The notes under the pieces were generated by a model. The model was not told the origin of the DNA and did not search any database. It saw nothing but the letters and a program-made list of their open reading frames with translations. The position numbers and the translations under genes are program-made. 64,000 nucleotides of DNA from positions 1 to 64,000 of the forward strand of contig VIRH01000097.1 of assembly GCA_008107755.1 (NCBI GenBank), read 5' to 3'. This stretch comes from Rhodobacterales bacterium (lineage in GTDB: Bacteria > Pseudomonadota > Alphaproteobacteria > Rhizobiales > Stappiaceae). This document shows positions 25,365-35,800 of this stretch, one piece after another. The first letter of the stretch is position 1. Each line of letters opens with the position of its first letter.

Positions 25365-26588
25365 TCAGGTCAGCGCGAACATGTGATTGTCCCAGGAATA
25401 GCCCGGAGGCCGCGCCAGGATCTCCGCCGGCCGCGTCGGATCCTCGACCAGAGAGACCGCGCCATTGCCGTCGGAAATCAGGAAGCTGCCCTGATCGATC
25501 GGTGCCACACCGCACCCGTCGATGATCGCCTCGGCGCCGAGAAACGCACCGGAAGAGGCCTTCCAGAACAAGGTCTGCCCGCCGCGCGGACAGGAGGTCG
25601 CGATGATTTCGCCCGACGCATTCGCCGTGACCGAGCCGACATAATTCTGCAGGCCCGGCGCGATGCTGTCGGGAATGTCTGTCACCCTGATGCTTTCGTC
25701 TCGACCGAGAACGGCGACCAGCGGTGGCTGGTCCGCCTGCGGGCCCTCGAATTGCCCACCGACCCACACACGCCCGTTACCGTCGAGTGCCATATGCCGC
25801 AGCGAAAGCTGGTGCAGCGAGGTGCCCAGCGCATGCTCGGCCAGAAGGTCGCCGTTTTCCGCATCCAGATAGACGACGGATGGCGTCATGGTGTCGAGGT
25901 TCAGCTTTTTCCGGGGCATGTCCGGATGGGTCTTGATGCCGCCGTTGGCAACGATCAGCGTCTTGCCGTCCGGATCGATCATGAGGTCATGCGGGCCGAT
26001 GCCGTGGGTCTCGATCTCGCCGATCCTGCTGATGGTCTTGCCGCTGGCATCATAAACGCCGACGACGCCGCGCGCCGCTTCATAGTCGTTTTCGACCGCG
26101 TAGAGCAGCCTGCCGTCGGCTGAGAAGCTCCCGTGACCGTAGAAATGCCGGCCCGACTGCGCCGCGATCACCTGCGGCTCCGCATCCTCGAACGGGCGCA
26201 CCACCACCGCGAAGGTGCCTGGGCGCCTCGCGAAAGCGACGAAGCGTGTCCGGTCGGGAGAAATCGCGACACCGTGCCCGCGCCCTGGCAGCGAGATTTC
26301 GCCAAGCACCTGACCGAGATCATCGAGAATGCCGACGCCATAGTCGCCGTCTGCCTTCTTGAAGGCGCTGACGAACAGCGGCACGCCGTCAGCCGCCTCT
26401 TTCCCGATCAGGCTTTCGGCCAGTGTCGACCGGGAAAAGACCGGTGTCGCCGCAAGGCCCCCGAGGGCGGCCAGAAAGCCACGGCGTGACAAGGTCGTCA
26501 GCGTGGCCTGATCGCGCAGGCGACCGGACGCCTGCCGCAGGATCGATCCGGACCGAAACAGCGATGACCTAGTCCCCGTCGAGCGCAT
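25365..26588 (-). CDS. DUF1513 protein of the imelysin operon (Tat-exported beta propeller)
   Basis: A 407-residue DUF1513 protein. A twin-arginine signal (LSRRGFLAALGGLAATPVF, about residues 34-52) is followed by a propeller-like repeat pattern, with blocks such as ETHGIGPHDLMIDPDGKTLIVANGG and the C-terminal YSWDNHMFAL. The start at 26588 has GGAGG six bases upstream and overlaps the preceding imelysin gene by 20 bp. DUF1513 genes regularly follow imelysin-like genes; the role, presumably periplasmic iron handling, is not established. Confidence 0.82.
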   Translation of the reverse strand: MRSTGTRSSLFRSGSILRQASGRLRDQATLTTLSRRGFLAALGGLAATPVFSRSTLAESLIGKEAADGVPLFVSAFKKADGDYGVGILDDLGQVLGEISLPGRGHGVAISPDRTRFVAFARRPGTFAVVVRPFEDAEPQVIAAQSGRHFYGHGSFSADGRLLYAVENDYEAARGVVGVYDASGKTISRIGEIETHGIGPHDLMIDPDGKTLIVANGGIKTHPDMPRKKLNLDTMTPSVVYLDAENGDLLAEHALGTSLHQLSLRHMALDGNGRVWVGGQFEGPQADQPPLVAVLGRDESIRVTDIPDSIAPGLQNYVGSVTANASGEIIATSCPRGGQTLFWKASSGAFLGAEAIIDGCGVAPIDQGSFLISDGNGAVSLVEDPTRPAEILARPPGYSWDNHMFALT

Positions 26589-27651
26589 TGAAGCCTCCTG
26601 CAAGTTGGAGCGCCCCTGCCATCTCTGTTGCGAGCGTATTGCGAATGGATTTCACCGTGATGGCGAGGATCGAGACCTGCGCGTAGCCGTCGCCGTCCTC
26701 GAAGGTCTGGCGAAGCGGCGACTGAAGATTGTCCAGGTAGCCCTGGGCATTTGAAAATTCGAAATCGACACCGTTGTAGATCCAGTGAAACTTTTCCGGT
26801 GTCATGGCCATCAGGTTCATGCTGAAAAGGGCGTCCCGAATGCCCTGAAGTTCCGCCTTCATGTAGACGACGGAATTGCCCGAACGCGAGAAAGGAAACC
26901 GGTAGGCCTTGGCATCTTCCTGCGACGACCCGAGCGCGGGAAGCAGGTCCTGATCCCTTACGATGATGAGACCGGTCACCAGCGTATTGAACACGGATTC
27001 GATCGCCTCCTTCGACGTGTGGAAGCGCTCGTTCCCGGTCGAAGATGTCAGGAGCACCTTGGCATAGCCGTCCGGATCGTCCCACTCGGAGGCCAGATCG
27101 GCGGCGATACCGGCGATGTTTTCCGCGATGGACCGGGCATAACCGCAGGTGAATTCCCTGTCGTCGTCCGGCTCGGCCAGACGCACTGCGCTGTTCTTGT
27201 CGAAGGCGATGAGCTGCAGGGCCGTCAGCCCCTGAACGGCGACGCTCTTGGCGCTGATCGTCTGGGGCGACAGAACGGTCTCGTCCTTCTTCGCATAGAT
27301 CTTGCGGATCTGCCGCTGGGCCGCGCCGCGCGGGTCAGGCAGAAACGCGAGCCTGTTCAGTCGGTCGTCCTCCAGCAGCGGCCCGAACCGCAGAAAGTGG
27401 ATTTTCGAAAACCCTTCCACCGCCGCCGCAAACGCGATGCGGAATGTCTCTTGCGCGTCTTTTTCCGGCGCTTTCGCGCAGACGGCGTCGACCGCGCCCG
27501 GCAAGCTGCCGGCAGTCTCCGCGAACTCCGACATCGACGGACGAATGTAACCGTCGATCAGCCGCTCAAGTGGCGGCTCGAAATCCTGCGCCAGGACGGG
27601 CCCGGCGCAAACAATAGCAAGTGTCGCCAATGCCAACTGGCGTATCATCAT
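26569..27651 (-). CDS. Imelysin-family periplasmic protein (second copy)
   Basis: A 360-residue imelysin-like protein with a signal peptide (LALATLAIVCAGPVLAQD). Its helical body carries the family features VDAVCAKAPEKDAQETFRIAF, FSKIHFLRFGPL and a RQTFEDGDGYAQV tail. It is shorter than and distinct from the first copy at 29258, so the pair is not a recent duplication. It overlaps the di-haem oxidoreductase stop by four bases. Imelysins are linked to iron uptake, though the bound ligand is uncertain. Confidence 0.85.
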   Translation of the reverse strand: MMIRQLALATLAIVCAGPVLAQDFEPPLERLIDGYIRPSMSEFAETAGSLPGAVDAVCAKAPEKDAQETFRIAFAAAVEGFSKIHFLRFGPLLEDDRLNRLAFLPDPRGAAQRQIRKIYAKKDETVLSPQTISAKSVAVQGLTALQLIAFDKNSAVRLAEPDDDREFTCGYARSIAENIAGIAADLASEWDDPDGYAKVLLTSSTGNERFHTSKEAIESVFNTLVTGLIIVRDQDLLPALGSSQEDAKAYRFPFSRSGNSVVYMKAELQGIRDALFSMNLMAMTPEKFHWIYNGVDFEFSNAQGYLDNLQSPLRQTFEDGDGYAQVSILAITVKSIRNTLATEMAGALQLAGGFNALDGD

Positions 27652-29177
27652 AACGACTCCAGAAACCGGATCAGGGACCGGCGGTCTTCGGGTGGCATCG
27701 CGGCAACCTTGTCGCGTGCCTGTTGCGCTTCACCGCCGTGCCAGAGAACGGCCTCCAGCAGGTTTCGCGCCCGCCCGTCATGCAGGAACTGTGTATGGCT
27801 GTTCACCGTCTCCGTCAGGCCGATGCCCCAGAGAGGCGGCGTGCGCCACTCTCTTCCGTCCGCATCTCCGACAGGCCGGTGATCGGCCAGTCCTTCACCC
27901 ATATCATGGAGAAGAAGGTCCGTGTAAGGCCAGATAAGCTGGAAGCGGTGCGCCGGATTGTCCGCCTTGCGGCTGGTCACATACTTGGGGTGGTGGCAGG
28001 CCGGACAGCCCGTCTCGTAAAAGACCTGCTTGCCGCGCAGCACCTGCGGATCATCGAAATCCCGACGCATCGGCACCGCAAGATTTTCCGAATAGAAGGT
28101 CACCAGCTCCATCACCGGATCCGGGGCCTCCGAAACGCCGAGGTTTTTCTGTTCGCCGTGGGGAAGCGACCGGCATCGGGTCTGCGCCTCGGTACAATCG
28201 CCGTAATTGTCTGGCCTGTCCGGTGAACTGATGCCGATATCACCGGAAAAGGCGCTGGCCGACTGGTCGCGTATCGTGGCCTTGGAGGCTTTCCACCCGA
28301 AGCGCCCGATGGTCAATTCGCCCGTCGCAGGATCCCGCACACGGCTGATCTTGCCCGAAATGCCATCGCCGGAGACGTCTTCCGGATCGGCCGATGCCTC
28401 GATGTCGCCTGGATGAATTGCCTGCAGGAGGCCAAGCCCGACCATGGGCGGCGCCACCCTCGGGGACATCATGGTGTCCGGATGCATCGGACCATACCCA
28501 AGGTCGCGGACACTGTAGACAGGCTTGCGCAGCACCGCGCTCTCGCCGCCGCTCAGCGGCACCTCGATGTCCTCATAGTCGATGTCGAAGCGCCCCTCGC
28601 CCGTCAGACCCGGGACGGCGAAGGTCTGGAACTGGCCTCCGTAGACCGGTTCCGGCACCGACAGGATCCGTCGATCTTCAAGCGCGCGTCGCTGCTCGTC
28701 CGTTTGTGGCGGGATCGACAGGCGCAGGAACAGCGAAACGGCCGTTTCTCCGGAGGTTGGCGGACGGCCGCGACCGTCCTTCAGATGACACGCCTGACAG
28801 GAGCGCGCGTTATAGAGCGGCCCGAGGCCGTCAGAAGCCCGGGTGGAGGAGGGCGACGACGCCCACAATTTCTTGAAAAGGCCGTTGCCGACCTTGAAAA
28901 GCTGCTCTTCCTCAAAGGTCAGATTCGCATTCGACTGCGAAAACGCATCCCGGCTGGGCTTGCGTTTTGACGTTCCGGCGCCGCCCTGCATGGGCTCGAA
29001 CGGCTCAGCTTCCGCAAAGCCCGCCGGAAATTCCAGAACTTTGGCGGCCTTTGCCCTGTCCTTCGCGCTCAGGTCGCCCCGATACTCGAGAACGCCCGCA
29101 CTCTCGGCGGAAAATGACAGAAGACAAACGGCCAAAAGGGCCCCCGACAGGGCGCCCGGACTGGGGACCAATCCCAT
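27648..29177 (-). CDS. Di-haem oxidoreductase, DUF1111 (putative thiol oxidoreductase)
   Basis: A 509-residue exported protein with two CxxCH haem motifs, CQACH (about residue 130) and CPACH (about residue 395), matching the DUF1111 di-haem family related to MauG-like peroxidases. It is found with imelysin genes in many Proteobacteria and may reduce or oxidise iron or thiols in the periplasm. The ATG at 29177 precedes a short lead and signal segment (GALSGALLAVCLLSFSAESAG); further upstream only an ATG nine bases earlier and a TTG are available. Confidence 0.85.
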   Translation of the reverse strand: MGLVPSPGALSGALLAVCLLSFSAESAGVLEYRGDLSAKDRAKAAKVLEFPAGFAEAEPFEPMQGGAGTSKRKPSRDAFSQSNANLTFEEEQLFKVGNGLFKKLWASSPSSTRASDGLGPLYNARSCQACHLKDGRGRPPTSGETAVSLFLRLSIPPQTDEQRRALEDRRILSVPEPVYGGQFQTFAVPGLTGEGRFDIDYEDIEVPLSGGESAVLRKPVYSVRDLGYGPMHPDTMMSPRVAPPMVGLGLLQAIHPGDIEASADPEDVSGDGISGKISRVRDPATGELTIGRFGWKASKATIRDQSASAFSGDIGISSPDRPDNYGDCTEAQTRCRSLPHGEQKNLGVSEAPDPVMELVTFYSENLAVPMRRDFDDPQVLRGKQVFYETGCPACHHPKYVTSRKADNPAHRFQLIWPYTDLLLHDMGEGLADHRPVGDADGREWRTPPLWGIGLTETVNSHTQFLHDGRARNLLEAVLWHGGEAQQARDKVAAMPPEDRRSLIRFLESL

Positions 29178-29257
29178 TTCTCGCATCCTGAATTTTGCTG
29201 CGAGCCCCAAGTCGCAGGTCCGGTCAGGCGGCCTGAACCGCCTGACCCCTGGATTTC

Positions 29258-30520
29258 TTATTCGAACACTGAGTTCGGGTTGTCGAGGCTGTCGGACCCT
29301 TCGAAAGCGATGTCATCGAGTTCGAGAACCTTCACGACACGTTCGATCGAGGTTGTCTGGTCAACGAGAGCGTCGACGGCTGCCTGAACGACCGCATTGC
29401 CCTCTTCGTTGCCTTCACCGATCATCTGGTCGTAGGCTTCGCCGCCTTCAGCGCGTTCCTTCATGGCTGCGAAAGCCGCCAGCGTGGCATCCAGCTTCGC
29501 TTCCATTTCCTTGGCCAGCTCAGGATCCTTTTCGGCAACCATTTCCGCGACCGACGGGCCGGATACATCGTTGCCGAGCGGGCTTTCGTATTCGCCGAAA
29601 TAGACGTTCCGAATGCCGACGACGTCGTTGTAGTGCGACATATGCGTGTTGTCGGAGAAGCAGTCATGCTCTTCTTCCGGATCGTGCAGCATCAGGCCAA
29701 GCTTGATGCGCTCGCCGGCCAGTTCGCCGTAGGAAAGTGAGCCCATGCCGGTGAGGATTGTTGCCAGACCGCCGGCTTCACCCTTTTCGGACAGCTCCTC
29801 GCGGGCCTCGCCGCCGGGCGCCCAGGCGTCCGCCATTTCCTTGAGATCGGAGACCAGCAGTTCGGTGACAGCCTTCAGGTACTGGACCCGGCGCTCGCAA
29901 TGACCACCGGTGCAGTTGGCCGGATCGAAATCGGTTGCCGGACGCTCGCCTGCACCTGCATCGGTGCCGTTGAGGTCCTGACCCCAGAGCAGGAATTCGA
30001 TGGCATGATAGCCGGTGGCCACATTGGCCTCGACTTCGCCGGCTTCCTGAAGCTGCTCGGACAGAAGCTCCGGTGTGATTTCGGTGGCGTCGATCGTTTC
30101 GCCGCCGACCTCAAGGGTCGGATTGGCAATCACGTTGGCCGCGTAGAAATCGTTGCCCTCGGACTCGTCACCATAGGAAGTGTCGACATAATCGATCAGC
30201 CCCTCGTCCAGCGGCCAGGCATTCACCTTGCCTTCCCAGTCATCGACGATGGCGTTGCCGAAACGGTAGGCTTCGGTCTGCTGATAAGGATCGCGCGCCG
30301 CTTTCCAGGCCGTGCGGGCAGCTTCCAGATTGTCTTCGGTCGGCTCGGAAATCAGCTTGTCGATTGCAGCTTCAAGGCTCTTGGCCGTCTCGAGAGAGTC
30401 CTGATACTTGGCCTGCGCGATGTCGCCATAAGTGGTCAGAACCTCATCCGGCGTTGCCCCTACAGCAGGTGTGACAAACAATGCGGTTGCAGCCAGAAGG
30501 CCGATCTTGAAACGATTCAT
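29258..30520 (-). CDS. IrpA-like imelysin, first gene of the iron operon
   Basis: A 420-residue imelysin-family protein with a signal peptide (LLAATALFVTPAVGAT). The conserved GxHxxE motif is present as GYHAIEFLLWG, along with TGMGSLSYGELAGER and CFSDNTHMSHYNDVVG, the blocks of the iron-regulated IrpA branch. The composition is strongly acidic, as is usual for a secreted metal-handling protein. ATG at 30520. It heads a four-gene leftward operon with the di-haem protein, the second imelysin and DUF1513. The 80-bp gap to the next gene may hold a processing or attenuation site, but I see none. Confidence 0.88.
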   Translation of the reverse strand: MNRFKIGLLAATALFVTPAVGATPDEVLTTYGDIAQAKYQDSLETAKSLEAAIDKLISEPTEDNLEAARTAWKAARDPYQQTEAYRFGNAIVDDWEGKVNAWPLDEGLIDYVDTSYGDESEGNDFYAANVIANPTLEVGGETIDATEITPELLSEQLQEAGEVEANVATGYHAIEFLLWGQDLNGTDAGAGERPATDFDPANCTGGHCERRVQYLKAVTELLVSDLKEMADAWAPGGEAREELSEKGEAGGLATILTGMGSLSYGELAGERIKLGLMLHDPEEEHDCFSDNTHMSHYNDVVGIRNVYFGEYESPLGNDVSGPSVAEMVAEKDPELAKEMEAKLDATLAAFAAMKERAEGGEAYDQMIGEGNEEGNAVVQAAVDALVDQTTSIERVVKVLELDDIAFEGSDSLDNPNSVFE

Positions 30521-30837
30521 TGATCCATCCCGAATTTTTAGTGCGCCAGACGTTCTTGCCGGGTCGGCAAAAGGCGCAAATCCTATGCTTTCAGGTGCCG
30601 CGAGCACCTATCAAGGTTTCGAGAAATCATTTTCTGAGTGTAAAAGTCAAGTAATATATTCTGAAATATCAACACATTAGAAACATTCAAAAAAGACGGA
30701 CTTGGAATCGCCAAATTTGGTTCACACCTGTTCAGGCCGGTACCCGCGTCACCAATTTGATGCTAAATCTGGAACAGGATCGCTCAAACAGTTCTGCACG
30801 CCGGAGACATACGCACCGGCCAACGGGAATTTCAAAA
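30521..30837. promoter_or_regulatory. AT-rich divergent control region of the imelysin operon
   Basis: This 317-bp gap between the imelysin gene and the TerB-like gene is much richer in A+T than its surroundings from about 30600 to 30710. It holds a 5-4-5 palindrome, ATATT-CTGA-AATAT (30656-30669), and a looser TTAGAA-ACA-TTCAAA dyad close by. These resemble the AT-rich operators of the rhizobial iron regulators (Irr-type boxes), but the match is not exact. Iron control is an inference from the genes. Confidence 0.4.
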
Positions 30838-31317
30838 ATGCTCGATGCACTCAAAAGTTTTGTCCGGGAAATCACATTCGGCGATGATGGCAAGCAGACC
30901 TTCGCTGAAGACGACAAGCGTCTGGCAGCCGCCGCGCTGCTGTTTCATCTGGTCGATATCGACGGCGTGATCGAGGAGAGCGAAAGTGCGAAACTTCGCG
31001 ACATCCTCAAGGCGCATTACGACCTGTCCGACAAGGAAACCGCCGAACTCATCGAAGCCGCCAAGCAGAGGGACGAGGAAGCGGTCGATCTCTACGGCTT
31101 CACCTCGGTCCTCAAACGCAACACGGACGAAACGGAACGCCTCGCCATCGTCGAGATGATGTGGGAAATCGTCTATGCGGACGGTCATGTCCATGAATTC
31201 GAGGACAACACCATCTGGCGTGTCGCAGAACTTCTCGGCGTTTCGACCCGCGACCGCATGACCCTGCGCCACAAGGTTGCCAAGACAGCCCCGGAAGAAG
31301 GCGAAGAGGAACAGTGA
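30838..31317 (+). CDS. TerB-family cytoplasmic protein
   Basis: A 159-residue all-helical TerB/DUF533-like protein. LAAAALLFHLVDIDGVIEESE and MMWEIVYADGHVHEFEDNTI are the two acidic helix-loop repeats of the family, which probably bind metal. The function is uncertain; TerB homologues are linked to tellurite resistance and membrane stress. The start at 30838 is chosen from conservation of the MLDALKSF N-terminus; an earlier ATG would add 27 unconserved residues. It is divergent from the iron operon. Confidence 0.8.
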   Translation: MLDALKSFVREITFGDDGKQTFAEDDKRLAAAALLFHLVDIDGVIEESESAKLRDILKAHYDLSDKETAELIEAAKQRDEEAVDLYGFTSVLKRNTDETERLAIVEMMWEIVYADGHVHEFEDNTIWRVAELLGVSTRDRMTLRHKVAKTAPEEGEEEQ

Positions 31318-31400
31318 GCAGCGAGGCGAGTTCAAAGGTTAGGCACAGTGACCAATCTTAGGGGCTCGATTTTTCTGCAAGGCTCCCTCATATTATTTCC

Positions 31401-32156
31401 ATGAGATTTCAGCCTGATGCGGGCGGCAATCGCCCAAAAGTTCTGATCATCCTTCACCAGGAGACATCGTCTCCCGGCCGTGTCGGCCAGGAGCTGGTGA
31501 AACGGGGCTTCGCCCTCGACATCCGCAAACCCCGTTTTGGCGACCAGCTCCCCGAAACGATGGCGAACCATGCCGGTGCGGTGGTTTTTGGCGGCCCCAT
31601 GAGCGCCAATGATCCGGAAGCCTTCGTCAAGAAGGAGATCGACTGGATCAACGTTCCCCTGAAGGAACAGAAACCCTTTCTCGGAATCTGCCTAGGTGCC
31701 CAGATGATGGTGAAGCACCTTGGGGGCGAGGTGGCCGGTCACGGCGATGAACTTGTCGAGATCGGCTATTACCCGCTAAAGCCGACGGAAAAAGGCAAGT
31801 CGCTGATGGACTGGCCGAAAAAGGTCTATCAATGGCACAAGGAAGGCTTCGACCTGCCGCGCGGCTGCGATCTTCTTGCGGGCGGACCGACCTATCCCAA
31901 CCAGGCCATCCGTTGCGGACCGGCCGCCTATGGCATCCAGTTCCACCCCGAGCTCACCCATCAGATGATGGTTCGCTGGACCACCAAGGGGGCCCCGCGC
32001 ATGGAACTGCCGGGCGCACAGGAACGGCGCGATCACTTCGCCGGCCGCTTCATCTACGATCCTGCCGTGAAGAAATGGCTGGACCGCTTTCTCGACCTTT
32101 GGATAGGAACAGCAGAAGCACCAGTGTGCCACGGCGGGCTGAAAGCAGCGGAATAG
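31401..32156 (+). CDS. Class I glutamine amidotransferase-like protein
   Basis: A 251-residue stand-alone GATase1 domain (GuaA-N/YfeJ type). The catalytic triad is visible: nucleophile in GICLGAQ (about residue 98), and His and Glu in IQFHPELTHQ. There is no synthase domain and no partner gene nearby, so the protein may act alone, as gamma-glutamyl hydrolases do. Thirty extra C-terminal residues include CHGG. Confidence 0.85.
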   Translation: MRFQPDAGGNRPKVLIILHQETSSPGRVGQELVKRGFALDIRKPRFGDQLPETMANHAGAVVFGGPMSANDPEAFVKKEIDWINVPLKEQKPFLGICLGAQMMVKHLGGEVAGHGDELVEIGYYPLKPTEKGKSLMDWPKKVYQWHKEGFDLPRGCDLLAGGPTYPNQAIRCGPAAYGIQFHPELTHQMMVRWTTKGAPRMELPGAQERRDHFAGRFIYDPAVKKWLDRFLDLWIGTAEAPVCHGGLKAAE

Positions 32157-32205
32157 GCATCCCGGTCAAGTCTGAACGGGAAAGCCCCGAGAAGGTTTCG
32201 CCTGC

Positions 32206-32721
32206 ATGAACGTCCTCGTTGCCCTGTTGCGCGCCGTCAATGTCGGCGGAACCGGAAAACTGCGGATGGCGGAGCTGCGCGCAATTGCTGGCGGGATCGG
32301 CTTTGAGAACGTTGCGACCTACATCCAGAGTGGCAATCTGGTCTTCACCACGGATATGACCCGCGAGAAGGCGCAATCCGCGCTCGAAGCGGCCCTGACG
32401 TCCTTTCTTGGACAGCCGCAGTCGGTCCTTCTGCGCACAGCAGGTGAACTTGAAGCCCTTTGCGCCGCAGCGCCCTTTCCCGAGGCCGCGCCGAACAAGG
32501 TCCTCATTACCTTCCTGCCCGATGCGCCGCCCGCCGATGCGCTGGGTGCGATGGTCGCGCCTTCAGGAGAAGAAGCCGTTCTTCTGGAGAGGGAAATCGT
32601 GGTCCATTACCCGGAGGGTCAGGGCCGTTCGAAGCTGAAATTGCCCGCCCTGGCACCGGGCACGGCCCGGAACCTCAACACGGTGCGAAAACTTCTCGAA
32701 ATGGCCCAAGAGCTGAGCTGA
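32206..32721 (+). CDS. DUF1697 protein
   Basis: A 171-residue DUF1697 protein: VALLRAVNVGGTGKLRMAEL at the start, ATYIQSGNLVF near residue 45 and the C-terminal TARNLNTVRKLLEMA. The fold and function of this widespread family are not established. It lies 50 bp after the amidotransferase on the same strand. Confidence 0.85.
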   Translation: MNVLVALLRAVNVGGTGKLRMAELRAIAGGIGFENVATYIQSGNLVFTTDMTREKAQSALEAALTSFLGQPQSVLLRTAGELEALCAAAPFPEAAPNKVLITFLPDAPPADALGAMVAPSGEEAVLLEREIVVHYPEGQGRSKLKLPALAPGTARNLNTVRKLLEMAQELS

Positions 32722-32852
32722 TCGGCACACCGCCTCCGCCCGCTTCTGCTGACAGGTTTCATCGGAAAGCCGCTCCGCCGCCATCCGGGCCGCTCTGCCG
32801 ATCAGGCAGGCGTCTCTTTCGACGGGGAAAGGGTAGAAAATTCACGGCGCCT

Positions 32853-32892
32853 CAGGCCGTCGCTGGATGACACATGCACCAACGACGGCCTG
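32853..32892. terminator. 10-bp inverted repeat just past pycA
   Basis: CAGGCCGTCG (32853-32862) and CGACGGCCTG (32883-32892) are exact reverse complements with a 20-base loop, six bases beyond the pycA stop codon. On the leftward transcript this is a strong hairpin but has no U-tract. A terminator or 3'-end stabiliser is the likely role. Confidence 0.5.
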
Positions 32893-32897
32893 TTCCG

Positions 32898-35800
32898 TCA
32901 GCTTTCGTAGACGACCAGCAGATCTTTGGCGTCGATCTGGGAGCCTGGCGTGACCAGAACCTCCTTGATCTTGCCGTCACGCTCGGCGTGAAGCGCTGTC
33001 TCCATCTTCATCGCCTCAATGGACACCAGAACGTCGCCTGCGGTGACGTCCTGTCCGGCGGACACCGCAACCGTCGAGATGACACCCGGCATCGGTGCGC
33101 CGACATGGGCAGCATTGCCGTCCTCCACCTTCCGCTTGGCCGAGGCTCCGACAGCGCCATGGGCACGGTCGGGCACCTTGACGTTGCGCGGCTGGCCGTT
33201 GAGCTCGAAAAACACTTTTTTCTCGCCGTTTTCGTCCGTCTCGCCGATTGCCTGGCACCGCACGACCAGCGTCTTGCCCGGCTCGAGATCGACAAAAATC
33301 TCGTCGCCCTGCTCAAGGCCGTAGAAATAAACAGGCGTCGGCAGAACGGATGTTGGTCCGTACTGCTCCTGCGCCTTGTCGAAATCGGTGAAGACCTTCG
33401 GATACATCAGATAGGAGGCGAGCTCCGTATCGTCGATCTCGTGGCCGGTCTTCTCCTCGGCGTCCTTGCGCTCAGCATCCAGATCCGCATTTTCGAGAAG
33501 GGAGCCCGGTCGCACCGTGATCGGGTCGTCGCCTTTCAGCACTTTTTTCTGAAGCGCTTCCGGCCAGCCGCCAGGCGACTGCCCGAGATCGCCGTGCAGC
33601 ATGCTGACCACGCTTTCGGGGAACGCGACATCCTTTGCCGGATCCTTGACGTCCGCGACCGTCAGGCCCTGAGACACCATCATCAGCGCCATGTCGCCGA
33701 CAACCTTGGACGACGGCGTGACCTTGACGATGTCGCCGAACATCATGTTGACGTCCGCATAGGCCTGCGCCACTTCGTGCCAGCGCGTCTCCAGACCGAG
33801 TGAGCGAGCCTGTTCCTTGAGGTTCGTGAACTGGCCGCCCGGCATTTCGTGCAGGTAGACCTCCGAGGCGCCGAAGCGCAGATCGCTTTCGAAAGCGCGG
33901 TACTGGGTGCGCACCGCCTCCCAGTAGAAGGAGATCTGGCGGATCGTCTTCGCGTCGAGGCCGGTGTCGCGCTCATTGTTCCGGAGGGCCTCGACGATCG
34001 AACCGAGGCACGGCTGCGACGTCAGCCCGGAAAGCGCATCCATCGCCGCATCGATCGCATCCGCACCGGCTTCCACCGCCGCAAGGACCGTGGCCGCCGC
34101 GATGCCGGAGGTGTCATGGGTATGGAAATGGACCGGCAGGCCAGTCTCTTCCTTCAGCGTCCGGATCAGGATCCGCGCCGCCTCCGGTTTCAGCAGACCT
34201 GCCATATCCTTGAGGCCAAGAATATGCGCACCCGCGGCTTCCAGTTCCTTGGCAAGGCCGACGTAGTATTTCAGGTCGTATTTCGGCCGGGCGCTGTCCA
34301 GCATGTCGCCGGTGTAACACAGCACCCCTTCGCACAATTTGCCCGCTTCCTGGACCGCATCCATGGAAACGCGCATGTTCTCGACCCAGTTGAGACAGTC
34401 GAACACACGGAAGAGATCGACCCCGTTCTCCGCAGCCTGCTTGACGAAGAACTTCACCACATTGTCCGGATAGTTGGTGTAGCCGACGCCGTTGGAGCCG
34501 CGCAGAAGCATCTGCAGCAGGATGTTCGGAGCCTTTTCGCGGATCAGATGCAGCCGTTCCCAGGGGCTTTCGGTCAGGAACCGCATGGCGACGTCGAAGG
34601 TCGCCCCACCCCAGCATTCCAGCGAGAAGAGGGTCGGCAGGCCGGACGCATAGGCTTCGGCGATGTTGACGATGTCGTTGGTGCGCATGCGCGTCGCCAG
34701 CAGCGACTGATGCGCGTCGCGCATGGTGGTGTCCGTCACCAGAGCGCGGTTTTGCTCCTTCATCCAGTCCGCAAAGCCTTTCGGCCCCAGCCGGTCGAGA
34801 AGCTGGCGGGTGCCTTCCGGCTTGTCTGACCCGAAATCGGGAATGACGGGCGCCGCGATATCCTTGGGAGGACGCACCCTGCCCTTCGTCTCCGGGTGTC
34901 CGTTTACCGAGACGTCGGCAATATAGGTGAGCAGCTTCGTCGCCCGGTCCTGCCGGCGGGTCTGCTCGAACAGGGAAGGCGTCTCGTCAATGAAGCGTGT
35001 CGTGTAGTGGTTCGCCTTGAAATCCGGATGCGAAATGATGTTCTCGAGGAACACCAGGTTCGTTGCGACGCCGCGGATACGGAACTCGCGCAAGGCGCGG
35101 TCCATGCGCTTGCGCGCATCTTCGGCAGTGGGCGCCCAGGCCGTGACCTTTTCCAGAAGCGGATCATAGAAGCGGGTGATCACGGCGCCGGAATACGCGG
35201 TGCCGCCATCAAGGCGGATGCCGAAGCCGGTCGCGCCGCGATAGGCGGTGATCCGGCCGTAGTCCGGAATGAAGTTCTGGTCAGGATCCTCCGTCGTGAT
35301 CCGGCACTGCAGGGCATGGCCGTGCAGGTGAATATCCTGCTGCAGCGGGACGCCGCTTTCGGGCGTTCCGATCCTTGCGCCCTCGCAGATCTTGATCTGC
35401 GCCTGAACGATATCGACGCCGGTGACTTCTTCAGTCACCGTGTGCTCCACCTGAACGCGCGGATTCACCTCGATGAAATAGACAGCCCCGGTGTCCACAT
35501 CCATCAGGAACTCGACCGTGCCGGCGCCGCGATAGTTTACCGCCTTGCCGATCTTCAGACCGTATTCACAAAGTTCCGCGCGCTTGGTCTCGTCGAGGTA
35601 AGGCGCGGGCGCGCGCTCGACCACCTTTTGATGGCGCCGCTGGATGGAACAGTCGCGCTCGAACAGGTGAACAAGCCCACCCTGGCCATCGCCGAGAATC
35701 TGCACTTCCACATGGCGCGCACGCTCAACCAGCTTTTCCAGATAGATCTCGTCCTTGCCGAAGGCGGCCTTCGCCTCGCGCTTGGCGGCAAGCACTTCCT

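Noticed and set aside
22300..25767. A longer start for the AsmA-like gene (up to 25767)
   Set aside because: The extension is arginine- and glycine-rich noise antisense to the next gene; the membrane anchor and ribosome site place the start at 25233.
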